Below are positions 9,898-19,993 of a stretch of 64,000 nt of DNA, piece after piece. Under the pieces are notes generated by a model, which was not told where the DNA came from, made no database searches, and saw nothing but the letters and a program-made list of their open reading frames with translations. Location: positions 806,001 to 870,000 of the forward strand of contig OZ037861.1 of NCBI GenBank assembly GCA_964035575.1, written 5' to 3'. The position numbers and the translations under genes were made by a program. Within the stretch, counting starts at the first letter, position 1; each line of letters starts with the position of its first letter. Origin of the DNA: Rhynchopus sp. YZ270_cl-10. Lineage: Eukaryota > Euglenozoa > Diplonemea > Diplonemida > Diplonemidae.

Positions 9898-11664
9898 ATG
9901 GAGTTTCATGTGAAATGCGGTGTGCACGAGGAGCTGTGCGAGCTGTCGGGTGAGGCACGCATAGAGGAGCTGCGTCGCGTGGTGCGGGGTGTTGTTGCTG
10001 CACACCTGAGTGGTGTGGGGGATGCCTTTGAGATGCGTTTGGTCCCCGAGGGCATTTCCCTTGACGACGACGAGAGTGTGGCGCACCTCAGTGCGGGTGG
10101 CTGTGTGGAGGTCGTCCCCCAAGTGCCGCTACAGGAGCTGGCGAAGCGTGACATCCCCCTTGATTGGTACAGTATTGTCACAGCAACATTCAGCAAAAGC
10201 TACGATGTTGTTGGGTGGTTGCTGCAGGCTGGTGTTAATACTGAGGATATCAGAGAGGTCTGTGACTTAACTGTCCGCTCCTTGCAGGACACCACTGTGC
10301 TTAACCTGATAGTGGACCACGACATTCTTTTGTCTGAACGTGTCCTGACGCTCTGTAACTGGAGGTGGGGGGGCACCATGACAACCCTTGTCGATGCCAC
10401 ACTTGCACGTGGGTCTGACAGATTCAAGAACCATTTGTTGAAGGCACTTCTTGCACCGGTTTATTGGCATGCACAATTTTCTGGGGGAGTGGGTGGGAGA
10501 GCGTACGATCCGGAAGCGGTACCGCACTGCGAGACACTCATTCCCGTGTCTCCCCTTGACGGCACAGTGACGGCATTGTGTGGTGAACGGCTCGTGAGAT
10601 CAGCGCAGTACACGAACCTGCTGCCGATGCTGTTGGAACACGGTGCTGCTGTCGACAGAGATGTGCTCCTTGAGGCACACCAGGGTATTCCACTCGAGAC
10701 GTTGCAGCTGTTGGTGCAGAAGGGTGCTGACCCAAATGCCCGTCTTCGTAGGGGTTATGAAGTGCGCGACGAGATGCTGAACATGGAGGAGTCGCTCGTG
10801 GCATGCGGGATGGACATTGACACTGTGTGCTCGCATAGGAACAATACTGTTTTGACCCGCAAAGTGCAGAAAATAAATCAACACGAACATGTTGCAAAGC
10901 TTGTGTCCTTAGGTGCAAATCCCAACATCTTTGATGATTGCGGCGACACACTCACAATGCACGTGGCTAAGAAGCGGCACTGGCTGAACCTGCAGGCACT
11001 TCTGCAAAGCGACAGACTTGACATCAACCAGAAGAGCGACAACGGGCAGACAGTTCTGATGTACATTGCAGGCAAGGCTACTCTGTGTGGTCTGGAGATG
11101 GTGTTTGAGGCGACACCAGACCTGGAGGTGGAGGACACAAAGGGGTGGACGTGTCTTGCGCATGCAGCCTCCTCAAGGAAGGTGTCTGCGGTGAAGCTGC
11201 TGCTGGAGCACGGTGCAAAGGTGGACGGCGGTGCCACCACCGCTCTGGAGCAGGCTGTGGTGGAGGGCAGCCTCGACGTCTGCAAGGTGCTCCTCGACAA
11301 CGGGGCAGACCCGCTGCACATGACGAGCGGTGGGATGACCTGCCTCGCACTTGCGGAGTCTTGCTCAGAGGAGACTGCGTCGCTGCTGCGTGGGCGCCTT
11401 GCAAAGACGCCACCTGGTCAGGAGAGCAGAGGGGTGAAGAGGAAACGGGAGGAGCTGGAAGTGGAGGAAGCAACGGAGACTGCGGAGGAGGAGCAGGGGA
11501 GCGAGGAGGAGGAGGAGGACGCGACGGAGCACTCCTGCCGTGAATGTGGCGTTGCACAGACAGCTGCAGGTGTCCCGTTTGCGTCAGAGGCGTCTGTGCG
11601 GCGGCACGTCAGCTCCAAACACCGCATGAAGTGGAGCGACTACCTTGCACGGTACGAGGAGTGA
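9898..11664 (+). CDS. UBL-ankyrin protein with C2H2 finger
   Basis: 588 residues. The ATG at 9898 is preferred because it lies about 20 nt after a pyrimidine tract ending in TTGCACAG and starts a ubiquitin-like fold (about residues 1-75, beginning MEFHVKCGVHEELCELSG). A linker LAKRDIP…DVVGWLLQAGV resembles the one in the UBL-LRR genes. Degenerate ankyrin repeats follow to about residue 500, clearest at LLEHGAAVD, LVSLGANPN, LLEHGAKVD and LLDNGADP. Then comes an acidic Glu-rich stretch and a C-terminal zinc finger CRECG…RRHVSSKH (C2H2, last 45 residues). Likely an intracellular adaptor binding a target through ankyrins, with the UBL contacting ubiquitin or proteasome factors (inference). The UBL has no terminal GlyGly, so it is not a ubiquitin precursor. 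Confidence 0.8.
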   Translation: MEFHVKCGVHEELCELSGEARIEELRRVVRGVVAAHLSGVGDAFEMRLVPEGISLDDDESVAHLSAGGCVEVVPQVPLQELAKRDIPLDWYSIVTATFSKSYDVVGWLLQAGVNTEDIREVCDLTVRSLQDTTVLNLIVDHDILLSERVLTLCNWRWGGTMTTLVDATLARGSDRFKNHLLKALLAPVYWHAQFSGGVGGRAYDPEAVPHCETLIPVSPLDGTVTALCGERLVRSAQYTNLLPMLLEHGAAVDRDVLLEAHQGIPLETLQLLVQKGADPNARLRRGYEVRDEMLNMEESLVACGMDIDTVCSHRNNTVLTRKVQKINQHEHVAKLVSLGANPNIFDDCGDTLTMHVAKKRHWLNLQALLQSDRLDINQKSDNGQTVLMYIAGKATLCGLEMVFEATPDLEVEDTKGWTCLAHAASSRKVSAVKLLLEHGAKVDGGATTALEQAVVEGSLDVCKVLLDNGADPLHMTSGGMTCLALAESCSEETASLLRGRLAKTPPGQESRGVKRKREELEVEEATETAEEEQGSEEEEEDATEHSCRECGVAQTAAGVPFASEASVRRHVSSKHRMKWSDYLARYEE

Positions 11665-12545
11665 GCAGAGGACATGCTGTCACAAACGATGTACAATACG
11701 CGGTTCATCTTTGGTGGAGAAGGTTTCACCTCCTAATCAAGGATAAAAACCCGTGTGCCAATGAACGGTCTTTTCGCGAGTGATCTTCCCCTCCAAAAAG
11801 AAAAATGACCCCCCGTATATTTTGTATCTGGTGTGCTTGTTTGAACAAGATAAAACAATAAGCTCGCGTTTCTTTTATCGAACAGATTTTATTCTCCGCC
11901 CCGTACCCAAAACGTAAACACCACTTTGAATCAGAAAAAATATTTTCCTCCCCTTTTTTTCTTCCACACGCGCTGGTTTTTGTATTTCGCTAATTTTTAT
12001 CAAAAACCCTTGTTTCGAGTGCGAAACGTTTCTCCATGTATTGCACGGGAAACAATATGACAAACAGGTACAGGGTGGTTCCGTGCTTATCATAGAACCT
12101 GGCACCTTGTGTGTCTCCCAAAAACCAAAAGCGTTGTGTGTGAAGTTTTGAAGGAAGGAAAAATAAAATCCGTTTGAAATACAACAGACACGTGTCTTGT
12201 TTTCGTTGAACGCCAAAAGGTTGCAAACCCGAGTGGCGCGTACGTTGCGACAAGATTGAAATGAAGTAACTTCTGCACAGGAGGCAAGGCTGCCTGGTGA
12301 AACAGCAACAACTGCTTTTATGTGAACTGAAGTTTATATCCCCTCCCATCCCTCACCGTGTGTTATGCTCGAAGAATCGTCAGGCACTTCAGCTTGGCGA
12401 ACCAACTTCGTGTTCATTGTGTACCCAGTGTGTGCTTGTGTCGGGCTTTTTTGTGTTGCCTGTGTTGTCGCTTTTTGCTGTTTGGCTAACTGTATCTCCA
12501 GTACAATGTTGAACTAGCGGGAGTATAGTTTCCCTCTGTGTCATG
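11665..12545. other. Spacer, nothing recognised
   Basis: Mixed AT-rich spacer after the UBL-ankyrin gene. No coding frame, repeat match or RNA gene was recognised. Confidence 0.4.
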
Positions 12546-12616
12546 CCTCAACAAGCAAGCCACTGTCAATGATAGAGACAACGTGCAACAGGCATTTCCC
12601 TTGACGACGACGAGAC
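12546..12616 (+). pseudogene. Chimeric relic of the UBL-ankyrin gene
   Basis: The leader sequence found at 9619-9658 (CAACAAGCAAGCCACTGTCA and the next 20 bases) is joined directly to GGCATTTCCCTTGACGACGA, found at 10049-10071 inside the UBL domain. About 390 bp between them are missing. It is a second case, after the MFS relic, of a nearby copy reduced by internal deletion. Confidence 0.75.
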
Positions 12617-12632
12617 CTTTTTTTAAGGGGAA

Positions 12633-12702
12633 ACGACAATGTGGACTCTAAAAATATGGATTACGACAATCCGGACTAATAGTCCACATTGTCGTAGTCC
12701 AT
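12633..12702. repeat. Clustered palindromes ACGACAATGTGGACT
   Basis: ACGACAATGTGGACT (12633) is the inverse of AGTCCACATTGTCGT (12680). The intervening TATGGATTACGACAATCCGG also pairs with the right arm, giving a tight hairpin of about 23 bp arms with three mismatches. AGTCCACATT occurs once more at 12717. Confidence 0.6.
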
Positions 12703-12733
12703 AACCGCAAAAAAATAGTCCACATTAAAAAAA

Positions 12734-12782
12734 GGGTTACTACGCAAACGAGAAGCTTACGCACTCATCTTATAAACTCTCT
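12734..12782 (+). promoter_or_regulatory. Motif A copy, diverged
   Basis: GGGTTACTACGC, AAACGAGAAGCTTACG and CTCATCTTATAAACTCTC follow the motif A layout (pairing arms, purine loop, TCATCTTATAAAC). It lies about 240 nt upstream of the next gene, with a pyrimidine tract and TATAG in between. Confidence 0.45.
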
Positions 12783-13022
12783 TGTAAAAAAAAAAACCTT
12801 CGCGAACAACTTTCTCTCTATTTCCCATACCCATTCGTTATAAAAAAAAACACACACAATACAAACTACCCCATGGTATTTTACCCCTGCTAAGGACGAC
12901 ACACAATTCATGTGTACACATACCCCCTTAGGTCCCCCACCCCATCTTCACCTTATCCTTTTCTTCCACCCTCTATAGTATTGGCTGCACCTTTGGATCT
13001 TATAAATTGCACCATCTTCTTT

Positions 13023-14471
13023 ATGCCTGCAGAGTACAATGGAAGTGTAAAGTACGATCGGATAGATTATCTTGCGGAGTACTGTGCGGGTGTTGCCTGT
13101 GGGGGGAGGGATGTGGTGTGGAGGCCTTTTGGGAGGGATTTGGTAGCAGATTATTCATTGGAACGGAATTTAACGGAGGAGGCGGTGGTGGATGCGTGGG
13201 TGCAGGAGGCGAATAGGGTGCCACTAAGGGCAGAAGAGATACCTCCTACAGCTCCTTCGGTTGAAGAAATGGTGTTAACGGAGAAAGGATTCGAATCGCC
13301 AGAGGAAGCTGCGGAAGCAGTGTGCACAGCGCTGTCCGATCCGCTCGGCATTTTGAAACGCACCCCAGTCGCGCACCACGCAGTTTCTCGCGTTGTAGAT
13401 GTCAACAAAATGTATGATTCTGTAAGCCTCTCGAAAGCCCTGCTTTGCGTCCTCCTCGGTGTGGAAGAAGGGGGAGGGGGAGGGGAGGTACGTTACCCCA
13501 AATTGCTCGCATTTTTGGACAAAAATATCTCTCTTCGGGCGTGCATACCAAAGGCATTAATTATTGCGGATAATGGAGTGTTGCGGGATGCTCTTAAATC
13601 TCATATAACAGAACCCTTTATTCTGAGCCTGCACACAATATTAGTGGAAGGGAAGGTTCCGAGAGATGGGTTATCTCCGTTACACTTTGCGCATTGTTTG
13701 CTGGACGGGGTGGGGTTGCAGGATGCAGTGGGGCACTGTGTCTTCTTTCTTGTCAGAGAGTGTTCGTGCGCCCCATTACCCTGCAGCTTCTCAGAAAAGG
13801 CTGCCATCGCTGCCCGACTTCTCCTCCGATACTCGATAGCTACCCCTGGACATGGGGACCCCCCATTTCTCTCCGAAATTCTTGCGACAATTCCGGTTTT
13901 GGAAGCGCACCTTTCGTCTCAAGAGGTTGACCCGGAAAGTGGACCTCCACTGTTGGTTGCCGCGTATTCATTGCTTCTGAGGGAAATGGTCTATCTAGGG
14001 TTGGTGAAGGTGTCTTCAGTGTTTCGATGCGCATCAGGAAAGCTAGATTGCGTTGCGTCCACGGAACGGCAAATTCTTCTCCAAGTCTCAGCAGAGTTGT
14101 GCCTAGAAGAAGAAGGGGCAGGGGCAGGGCCGTATGGGATTCCCTTGTATGACGCGACACCGTACACGCACCCAGAGTTTTATGTTGGGGGTGTGGGTGG
14201 TGGAGGGGGGGGAGGGGGAGGAGGAGGGGTGTGTGCGACCCTTCGGGCCAGTCAGGTGCGTCTGAGGGCGGCAGGGATGCAGAGGAGGAAGGGGCAAGGG
14301 GCAGAGCGGCTGGTGTCGGCAGTGCTGGCGGAGTGTTGTGTTGGGGTGATGCGTGGAGGGGAGGCGGGGGTGCAGGAAGGGGGTGTCGAGCAGAAGCTGC
14401 TGAGGTGTGCAGGAGCGGAGGGGCTGTGGGCGGCGCTCTGCGCTGTGGCGCCGCAGGTGTTGGTTCCTTGA
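13023..14471 (+). CDS. Unknown protein, 482 residues
   Basis: The frame is open from 12912, but the ATG at 13023 (MPAEYNGSVKYDRID) is preferred: it follows a pyrimidine tract ending CCCTCTATAG at about 12979, and the upstream codons encode only a Pro/Ser-rich leader. The protein is mostly helical by composition, with Leu/Val-rich amphipathic segments between residues 130 and 400, a glycine run (about residues 395-407), and a basic then Gly/Glu-rich C-terminus. No signal peptide, membrane segment or catalytic motif is evident and I do not recognise a family. The GC-rich 3' half and long open frame support real coding. It sits between the UBL-ankyrin and UBL-LRR genes but lacks an obvious UBL domain. 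Confidence 0.65.
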   Translation: MPAEYNGSVKYDRIDYLAEYCAGVACGGRDVVWRPFGRDLVADYSLERNLTEEAVVDAWVQEANRVPLRAEEIPPTAPSVEEMVLTEKGFESPEEAAEAVCTALSDPLGILKRTPVAHHAVSRVVDVNKMYDSVSLSKALLCVLLGVEEGGGGGEVRYPKLLAFLDKNISLRACIPKALIIADNGVLRDALKSHITEPFILSLHTILVEGKVPRDGLSPLHFAHCLLDGVGLQDAVGHCVFFLVRECSCAPLPCSFSEKAAIAARLLLRYSIATPGHGDPPFLSEILATIPVLEAHLSSQEVDPESGPPLLVAAYSLLLREMVYLGLVKVSSVFRCASGKLDCVASTERQILLQVSAELCLEEEGAGAGPYGIPLYDATPYTHPEFYVGGVGGGGGGGGGGGVCATLRASQVRLRAAGMQRRKGQGAERLVSAVLAECCVGVMRGGEAGVQEGGVEQKLLRCAGAEGLWAALCAVAPQVLVP

Positions 14472-14696
14472 AAGAGGGAGAAATGGGGGGGAGGAGGAGG
14501 AGGAGGAGGGGGAGATCTGTTTTCGTTTTGTTGTTCCTGGCAGAAAGAAGCGGGGAGTGTGTATTGTGTGTGTGTGTGTGTGCAGGAGCTACCTAAAAAA
14601 AAGGGTTAACAAGAACACCGTTTTTCTGCTTGTCAATGTGCTATTCCTCACCACACACACAACACCCACCAAGAAACAGAGAGAGACAAATATAAA

Positions 14697-15851
14697 ATGG
14701 AACTGACGGTTTGTACCTTTGGCAATAGGCAGTATGCGATTGAGGTGGGTGAGGATGACACAACGGAGAAGTTGCGGGAGAAGGTGGCGTCTGCAACGGG
14801 GTTGTGCGAAGACGGCTTTCACATGGAGTTTGGAGGGGAGGAAGTGGAGGACATCACGCAGCTGAGTGCTGGAGACACAGTTGTGCTGACGGAGGCGAAG
14901 GCGAAGAAGTACGAAGCCATTGCAGCACTTCACGCATTGGGTGAGAGAGACATCACAGCAGGAAGGTTGAAGATGGCGATGGATGTGGAAGTGGCCACCT
15001 TGCTGCTGCAGGCAGAAGTTGCGACTGCGATACCAGCCTACTTCTTCGAACGCAGTGCAGTCACGTCCATTGATTTCAGCAACGTATCTGTTGTGGATGT
15101 GATTAGGAAGGGCTTCCTCTGTCACTGCACGTCTTTGACCGCAGTGGACCTGAGTGGCTTGTCTGCACTCACCAGGATTGAGGATTTTTTCCTAACTTCG
15201 TGTTCAGCGTTGACGACAGTGAATCTCACTGGCTTGCGTGCAGTCACCACAATTGGTGTACGTTTTATGTCCACTTGCCCTGCTTTGACGACAGTGGACC
15301 TCAGCAGCTTACGGTCAGTCACCACAATAGGTGCAGGGTGTCTATCTCATAGCACAGCACTGACCGCAGTGGACCTGACTGGCTTGTCTGCACTCACCAG
15401 GATTGAGGATCATTTCCTCTATTCGTGTCCAGCTTTGACAACAGTTGACATCAGCAGCTTACGGTCAGTCACCACAATTGGTAGATCGTGTCTAGCAAAT
15501 AGCAGAGCACTGACTGCCGTTGACTTGAGCGGTTTGTCTGCACTCACCAGGATTGAGGATGGTTTCTTATCTTCGTGTCCAGCGTTGACGACAGTGAATC
15601 TCACTGGCTTGCGTGCAGTCACCACAATTGAGCCAGACTTCATGGTTGAATGCACAAACTTGAAGACTGTGCGTGGACTGGGCACGTGTAGTTACGTAGT
15701 GCTGTACCATGTGGCTTCGCAAAAAGCGGAGTCTCTATTCATGGCAGCTGTTGCTGGGACGCCTTGGATCGCTGCTTTGCTTTTCGTGTGTTCTGTGTAC
15801 TGCGCACACAATGCAGTGAAGGGGTACCTATATGTTAGCAGCCTTGACTAA
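14697..15851 (+). CDS. UBL-LRR membrane protein, copy 1
   Basis: 384 residues. A ubiquitin-like domain (about 1-68, starting MELTVCTFGNRQYAIEVG) is followed by a helical linker (ALHALGERDITAGRL…VATLLLQAEV). Then about ten BspA-type leucine-rich repeats of 23-24 residues follow (about 110-315), alternating LTAVDLSGLSALTRIEDxFL and LTTVNLTGLRAVTTIGxxFM, and a cap NLKTVRGLGTCSYVVLYHVA. A single hydrophobic segment (about 350-372, WIAALLFVCSVYCA) near the C-terminus suggests a tail anchor with the LRR on the cytosolic side. No stop or break interrupts it. The residues that vary between repeats cluster at x of IEDxFLxxC. The UBL lacks GlyGly. The role is not known; I infer a membrane-attached recognition protein tied to ubiquitin machinery. 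The leader contains AGAAACAG about 18 nt before the ATG. Confidence 0.85.
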   Translation: MELTVCTFGNRQYAIEVGEDDTTEKLREKVASATGLCEDGFHMEFGGEEVEDITQLSAGDTVVLTEAKAKKYEAIAALHALGERDITAGRLKMAMDVEVATLLLQAEVATAIPAYFFERSAVTSIDFSNVSVVDVIRKGFLCHCTSLTAVDLSGLSALTRIEDFFLTSCSALTTVNLTGLRAVTTIGVRFMSTCPALTTVDLSSLRSVTTIGAGCLSHSTALTAVDLTGLSALTRIEDHFLYSCPALTTVDISSLRSVTTIGRSCLANSRALTAVDLSGLSALTRIEDGFLSSCPALTTVNLTGLRAVTTIEPDFMVECTNLKTVRGLGTCSYVVLYHVASQKAESLFMAAVAGTPWIAALLFVCSVYCAHNAVKGYLYVSSLD

Positions 15852-15883
15852 AATCGATACAAGGTGGTATCCGCACGTGAGCT

Positions 15884-16121
15884 ATGCATTAGGAGTTGAG
15901 ACGGAGGGAAGTACACAGTCTAGGTGAGGACGATACCAACTGCGGACATACGGCGGAAGGTGGCGTCTGCAGCAGCGTTGTGCGAAGACGGCTTTGACAT
16001 GAGCTTCGGAGGAAGGTCCTATGCGATGCAACAAACAACAAACGACGAATGGATGGCGAAGGGGGAGGAGCGAGATCTCGAAAACGATTTTGAAAATATC
16101 GAAATTGCATTTCACATTTAG
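15884..16121 (+). pseudogene. UBL relic downstream of LRR copy 1
   Basis: AAGGTGGCGTCTGCAGCAGC and what follows match the UBL coding sequence of the LRR genes (KVASATGLCEDGFHMEFGG corresponds to KVASAAALCEDGFDMSFGG). The match fades on both sides. The same relic follows all three LRR genes, so it was part of the unit before the array expanded. Confidence 0.7.
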
Positions 16122-16169
16122 TCGAGACTCGAAGAAAAGGATCCCTCATAACCACACCTTTTTTCATTC

Positions 16170-16380
16170 AGCTATCTGATGCGATAGTCCTCATTTTCTT
16201 TTTGATAGGGAACAGGGGGGAGGGATGTGGAAGCAGAGTTGAAGAAAAGGGGTGGGGGGATATAAGTATGGCACAATATTACGGAACCGCAGCACTGAGC
16301 AGTGCACGAAAGGGAAGATGCCCTTGAGTATGAACTAGGGGAGGGAGGGGGAAGCAAAGACAAGGGGGTGGGGGGGGGAG
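16170..16380 (+). repeat. Left half of an interrupted LRR-unit spacer
   Basis: This matches 25085-25305 (spacer upstream of LRR copy 3) up to the G run at 16370. The homology resumes at 18646 after the nested transposon insertion. It includes the AAGTATGGCACAATATTACG and GAACCGCAGCACTGAGCAGT stretches common to all three unit spacers. Confidence 0.7.
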
Positions 16381-17824
16381 TAGGGGAGTCCACGTAGTAG
16401 GAATTCCTTAAGAAACCGTGTCACAAACCCATTTTTTTGAGTTTTAGGTTAAGAAATCCACTAAAATAGTCGTATTTGGCCCCAAAAGCACCTCCCGATC
16501 ACAAAAATATCTCATTAAAACCACAGACGACCTCAACAGAAGCTTTGTTCCCAAAAAAAATTGGGTTTTTCTGAAAAAAAACACGAAAAATGTGTAACAA
16601 AAATGTAACGCTTTTGTCACACTTATGTCACACTTAGCAAATCACACTTTCTGGTTCCACAGAGTACCCCTAAAGCCCAAAAACCACTCCCAACATACTG
16701 GGGTGAGGTCCGGGGGTGGGAAAATATGCTTTTGGGGCTTTTTTGGCACCGATTTTCGGCCCCAGAAATAAAATTTTCTGGGAAAAGTATTCATTTTACC
16801 CTAAAAATACCCGTTTTTGGGGGTGTTTCCAACATACCAACCCCGAAAAAAATCACCAGAAAAGTCACCACAGGCCAGAATTCGGCTCGGAATGGATGCG
16901 GGGACATCCAAATAGGCAGAAAACCCTACTTTCCAGTAAAAAAACCGCTTTTTTCTGGGCTATGAGATGCCCCCCTCCGCTGTCACACTTATGTCACACT
17001 TAGTGTCACACTTATGTCACACTTATGTCACACTTAGCAAATCACACTTTCTAGTTACAAAGAGTACCTGTAAAGACCCAAAAACCATTCCCATCATATT
17101 GGGGTGAGGTCCGGGGGTGGGAAAATATAGTTTTGGGGCTTTTTTGGCACCCCCAGAAATATTTTTTTTCAAAAAAAAATACCCATTTTACCCTAAAAAT
17201 ACCTGTTATTTGGGGTGTCCTTGAGATGATTGCCAAATGCCGACCCCAAAAGGGCCGCCGAAAAAGTCACAGAAGGCCAGAATTCGGCTCGGAATGGATG
17301 CGGGGACACCCAAATAGGCAGAAAACCCTACTTCCAAGTAAAAAAAACGCTTTTTTCTGGCCTATGAGATGCCCCCCTCCAATGTCACACTTATGTCACA
17401 CTTCCTCCTCCCGGCTAAAAAGTGGTTTTTACGGCAAAAAAAAAAATCAAAATTTTCAGCAAAGGCGTACAAAAAAATAGACTTTTGGCCCCAAAACCCC
17501 CCAGAAATCGCTCTGTGGACACATCTGAGTGGAAAAAACCTCTTTTCCTCTTGTTTTGGACTATTGAAAAAAATTGAATTTTTTGATAAATCGCCCTGTA
17601 TCAAACCCCCTTAGAAAACGGTGAAAATGGGGTGAAAACGCTACAAAAAGTGTCAAAAAAAGTTCCCAAAAGTGCCAAAAAGTGCCAAAAAGGCATCAAA
17701 TAGTGAGGAATAGTCCCAGAAATGTGTTTTCTGGGGTGGTTTTGTGTTTTGGAATGATTTTTTTGCATTTTTTTATGATTTTTTGGGGTGTGTGACAGAA
17801 AAAACGGCTACGTGGACTCCCCTA
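16381..17824. mobile_element. TA-flanked MITE inserted at the end of another element
   Basis: It begins TAGGGGAGTCCACGTAG (16381-16397) and ends with the exact inverse, CTACGTGGACTCCCCTA (17808-17824). A weaker match continues inward (GTGTCACAAACCC against CTGTCACACACCCC). Inside are two direct copies of a roughly 390-bp noncoding unit (about 16610-16985 and 17030-17395) separated by TGTCACACTTA repeats. The terminal TA is shared with the neighbouring element, as expected for a Tc1/mariner-type TA target duplication. No transposase is present. Confidence 0.75.
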
Positions 17825-18645
17825 GGCATAGGTGCCCGCCGAGTCGTTTTTGGGCGAGTTGTCGGAACTTTACGATTTCACCTAACAACTCGCCCAAAAA
17901 CTCGGACAACTCGGCCACAACTCGCCCATTTTTACAGGCAAAAACATACAGGGATGGGAGGTGACGTTGTAAGGTTACACACATGTAACGTTGGTACAAC
18001 ACATAATCTCAAGAAAAACAACCAGGGCTAAGGCCAAACGCCACTCATTACATGCACCTTGTCATATGACTAGTCATAGGTGGTAACTAGGTCGTGGTGG
18101 TCCATGGGCCACCGTGCACACTCACGGTTTTTGGTAATTGCTGGGGGGAATGGGATATACTCCGTACATGGATACCCACACAGAACACACGGTTCCCCAG
18201 ACATCTGTCAGGCAATCACTGATTCACTTCACACAGGTCGGGCAGGCGCTGCCTGCCCATCCTCTTTTCCTGCCTGCTATCGATTCCAGGTTCACAACGT
18301 TCACACGTTTAGTCAAAATGCTTTGGGCGACGACTTCCTTTGGGATACACAAAACCACACAAAGCGCACATTCACAGACCAGCTGTGAAGCGTGGGATGC
18401 ACAAGATAAAACGTGATGTGGTGTACCTGTGTACCTGTGTACCTGTGTACCTGTGTACCTGTGTACCTGTGTACCTGTGTACCTGTGTACCTGTGTACCT
18501 GTGTACCTGTGTACCTGTGTACCTGTGTTTTTGTAGCCATAAAAAATCCCAAAAAAAAACAACTCGCCCAAAAAAAATGGGCGAGTTGTTGGCCGAATTT
18601 GGGCGAGTTGCCGAGTTGTTTTAACTCGCCGGGCACCTATGCCTA
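17823..18645. mobile_element. TIR element with 8-bp minisatellite
   Basis: Left end TAGGCATAGGTGCCCG, right end its inverse (18630-18645), with the match extending to 22 bp with one mismatch. Subterminal AACTCGCCC/GGGCGAGTT motifs occur many times in both directions, as in hAT-like elements. It is flanked, with the TA-MITE included, by an identical 11-bp G9AG stretch at 16370-16380 and 18646-18656, taken as the target-site duplication. Its middle carries (TACCTGTG)n at about 18419-18528. Non-autonomous. Confidence 0.75.
18419..18528. repeat. Minisatellite (TACCTGTG)n
   Basis: About 13-14 perfect copies of the 8-mer TACCTGTG in tandem. Because 8 is not divisible by three, both strands show spurious repeat-peptide frames. 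Confidence 0.95.
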
Positions 18646-19319
18646 GGGGGGGGGAGGGAATGATCTTGCGACAGGTTGGTCGCAAGCGCTTCACATATCT
18701 CGCTCGCACAATGATCTTTGCACGACTGTGTTGTTGACTGTCGGTTTCTTGAGATTGTGAGGCTCCCGAAGATGCACTCCACTATACTAAACACTTCTAC
18801 GTGGTCCCTGAGTGGCACCATGCCATCATTTGCGATGACAGCGTTAGGTGGGCAGCCAATCCGATGTTGCGCGGAGGCGGCTTGGTCTTTCGCCTTGAGA
18901 GGCGGCTCGACCCTTCCAATGAACACAAGCGCGTGCAGCTGGGTGGCGGCTATGTGCTGTAGACAGCGCAATGTAAAAAATTGCAGTCGGGGGGCGCGTC
19001 GGTTTCCGGAGTTGCTTCGGTAACGGGGGTCGCGTCAGTGTCGGTGGTGCACACCACCTGTACCTCCTCCGTTGGAGTCGGTACCTCGTGCTTGGGGAGC
19101 CTCCGCCAGCTCCCGTGCCTTGGCAATCGCCAAGACAAACAACTATCTGAGGCCGGCTACGCTTTTTGCTGCCTCTTTACTCGCTTCTGAGTGTGTGGTT
19201 ATTAATCTCCACCCTGTTCAGATTGCAGGAAGTCGACCAAATGTATCGTGACTTTGTATTAGTTGTTTGTGATTTTTGGTGATTTTTTTTTGTGGTGTTT
19301 GTGATTTTTTCAGGGCATT
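18646..19319. other. Spacer remainder and unmatched GC-rich sequence
   Basis: 18646-18752 continues the interrupted LRR-unit spacer (through GACTGTGTTGTTGACTGTCG). From 18753 to about 19200 the sequence is GC-richer and partly open on the minus strand, but I recognise no protein in it and it has no match elsewhere in the window. It may be a fragment of a mobile element. Confidence 0.4.
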
Positions 19320-19575
19320 ACATAGGTTTCGGGGTTTTCGCTGAAACTCGGTCAAAGTCGGTCGAGCCCGGGCGCGCTTCGCGCGCCCGGGTTCCCACCT
19401 TAGCTCAAGTTGGGGGCCTCCGGCGGAATGTGAGAATTCCTCGGAGTTCGGCACTTCATTTATATTTGTGCCAGGCACACATGGTACACGAATTATCAGT
19501 AACCTCAGTACATTTACAAATGAAACGGCAGTCATGGCACCCAAGCGAAGCCACGGTACGCAACATTTCTAAAAA
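19320..19575 (+). repeat. Dispersed repeat shared with 32764-33030
   Basis: Matches the first third of the TIR element at 32677-33497, including GGGGGCCTCCGGCGGAATGT, TGAGAATTCCTCGG and AAGCCACGGTACGCAACATT, at about 85%. A GGGCGCGCTTCGCGCGCCC palindrome is present here but missing in the other copy. The ends could not be defined. Confidence 0.6.
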
Positions 19576-19674
19576 AAATGTTGCCATAAAAAGGCACTTT
19601 CTCTCCTCAGCTACCTTCATTGTCCCGCCAACAGAATTTTTCAAAAAAAAAAAACACACAACCTTTATCTTAAA

Positions 19675-19993
19675 ATGTCGTCCAACGGAGTGATCTGCCC
19701 CTACTGCAGGTCCTTCCAGTACTACTACTGCCAGAACTGCCCCGGAAACAAGGTGTGTCGTTCATAGCTGCAGCATATTGGATCACATCTCTCTCTCTCT
19801 CTCTCAGGTTGCGTACTGCGCTGCCCACAACACCTCGGCGAAGTCGAAGCACCCTCTGCACGTTAAGAGGTACGAGGCCACTTCCCAGAAGTGTGTGAAG
19901 TGCAACAACAACTACTGCATCAAGCCTGCCACCGCGGATGCCGTGCAGGAGCACGAGAAGAAGCAGGTTACAATGTACCACGGAATGTTGTGA
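19675..19993 (+). CDS. Small cysteine-rich zinc-binding protein (two exons)
   Basis: Exon 1 is 19675-19752, exon 2 is 19808-19993. They are joined across a 55-nt intron that begins GTGTGT, has a (TC)n tract and ends CTCAG. The product has 87 residues: MSSNGVICPYCRSFQYYYCQ at the start, then CxxC pairs at about residues 8-11 and 19-22, further Cys/His (YCAAHN, HPLH), and CVKCNNNYC. The spacing suggests two zinc sites. Codon use in both exons is strongly GC3-rich, unlike the intron and flanks, which supports the model. I do not recognise the family; the tyrosine- and cysteine-rich N-terminus could bind nucleic acid or protein. This is the clearest short intron in the window. Confidence 0.75.

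Noticed and set aside
18224-18709. Open frames on both strands encoding repeat peptides (YTGTQVHR type)
   Set aside because: They are translations of the 8-bp minisatellite, which is open in several frames by chance.
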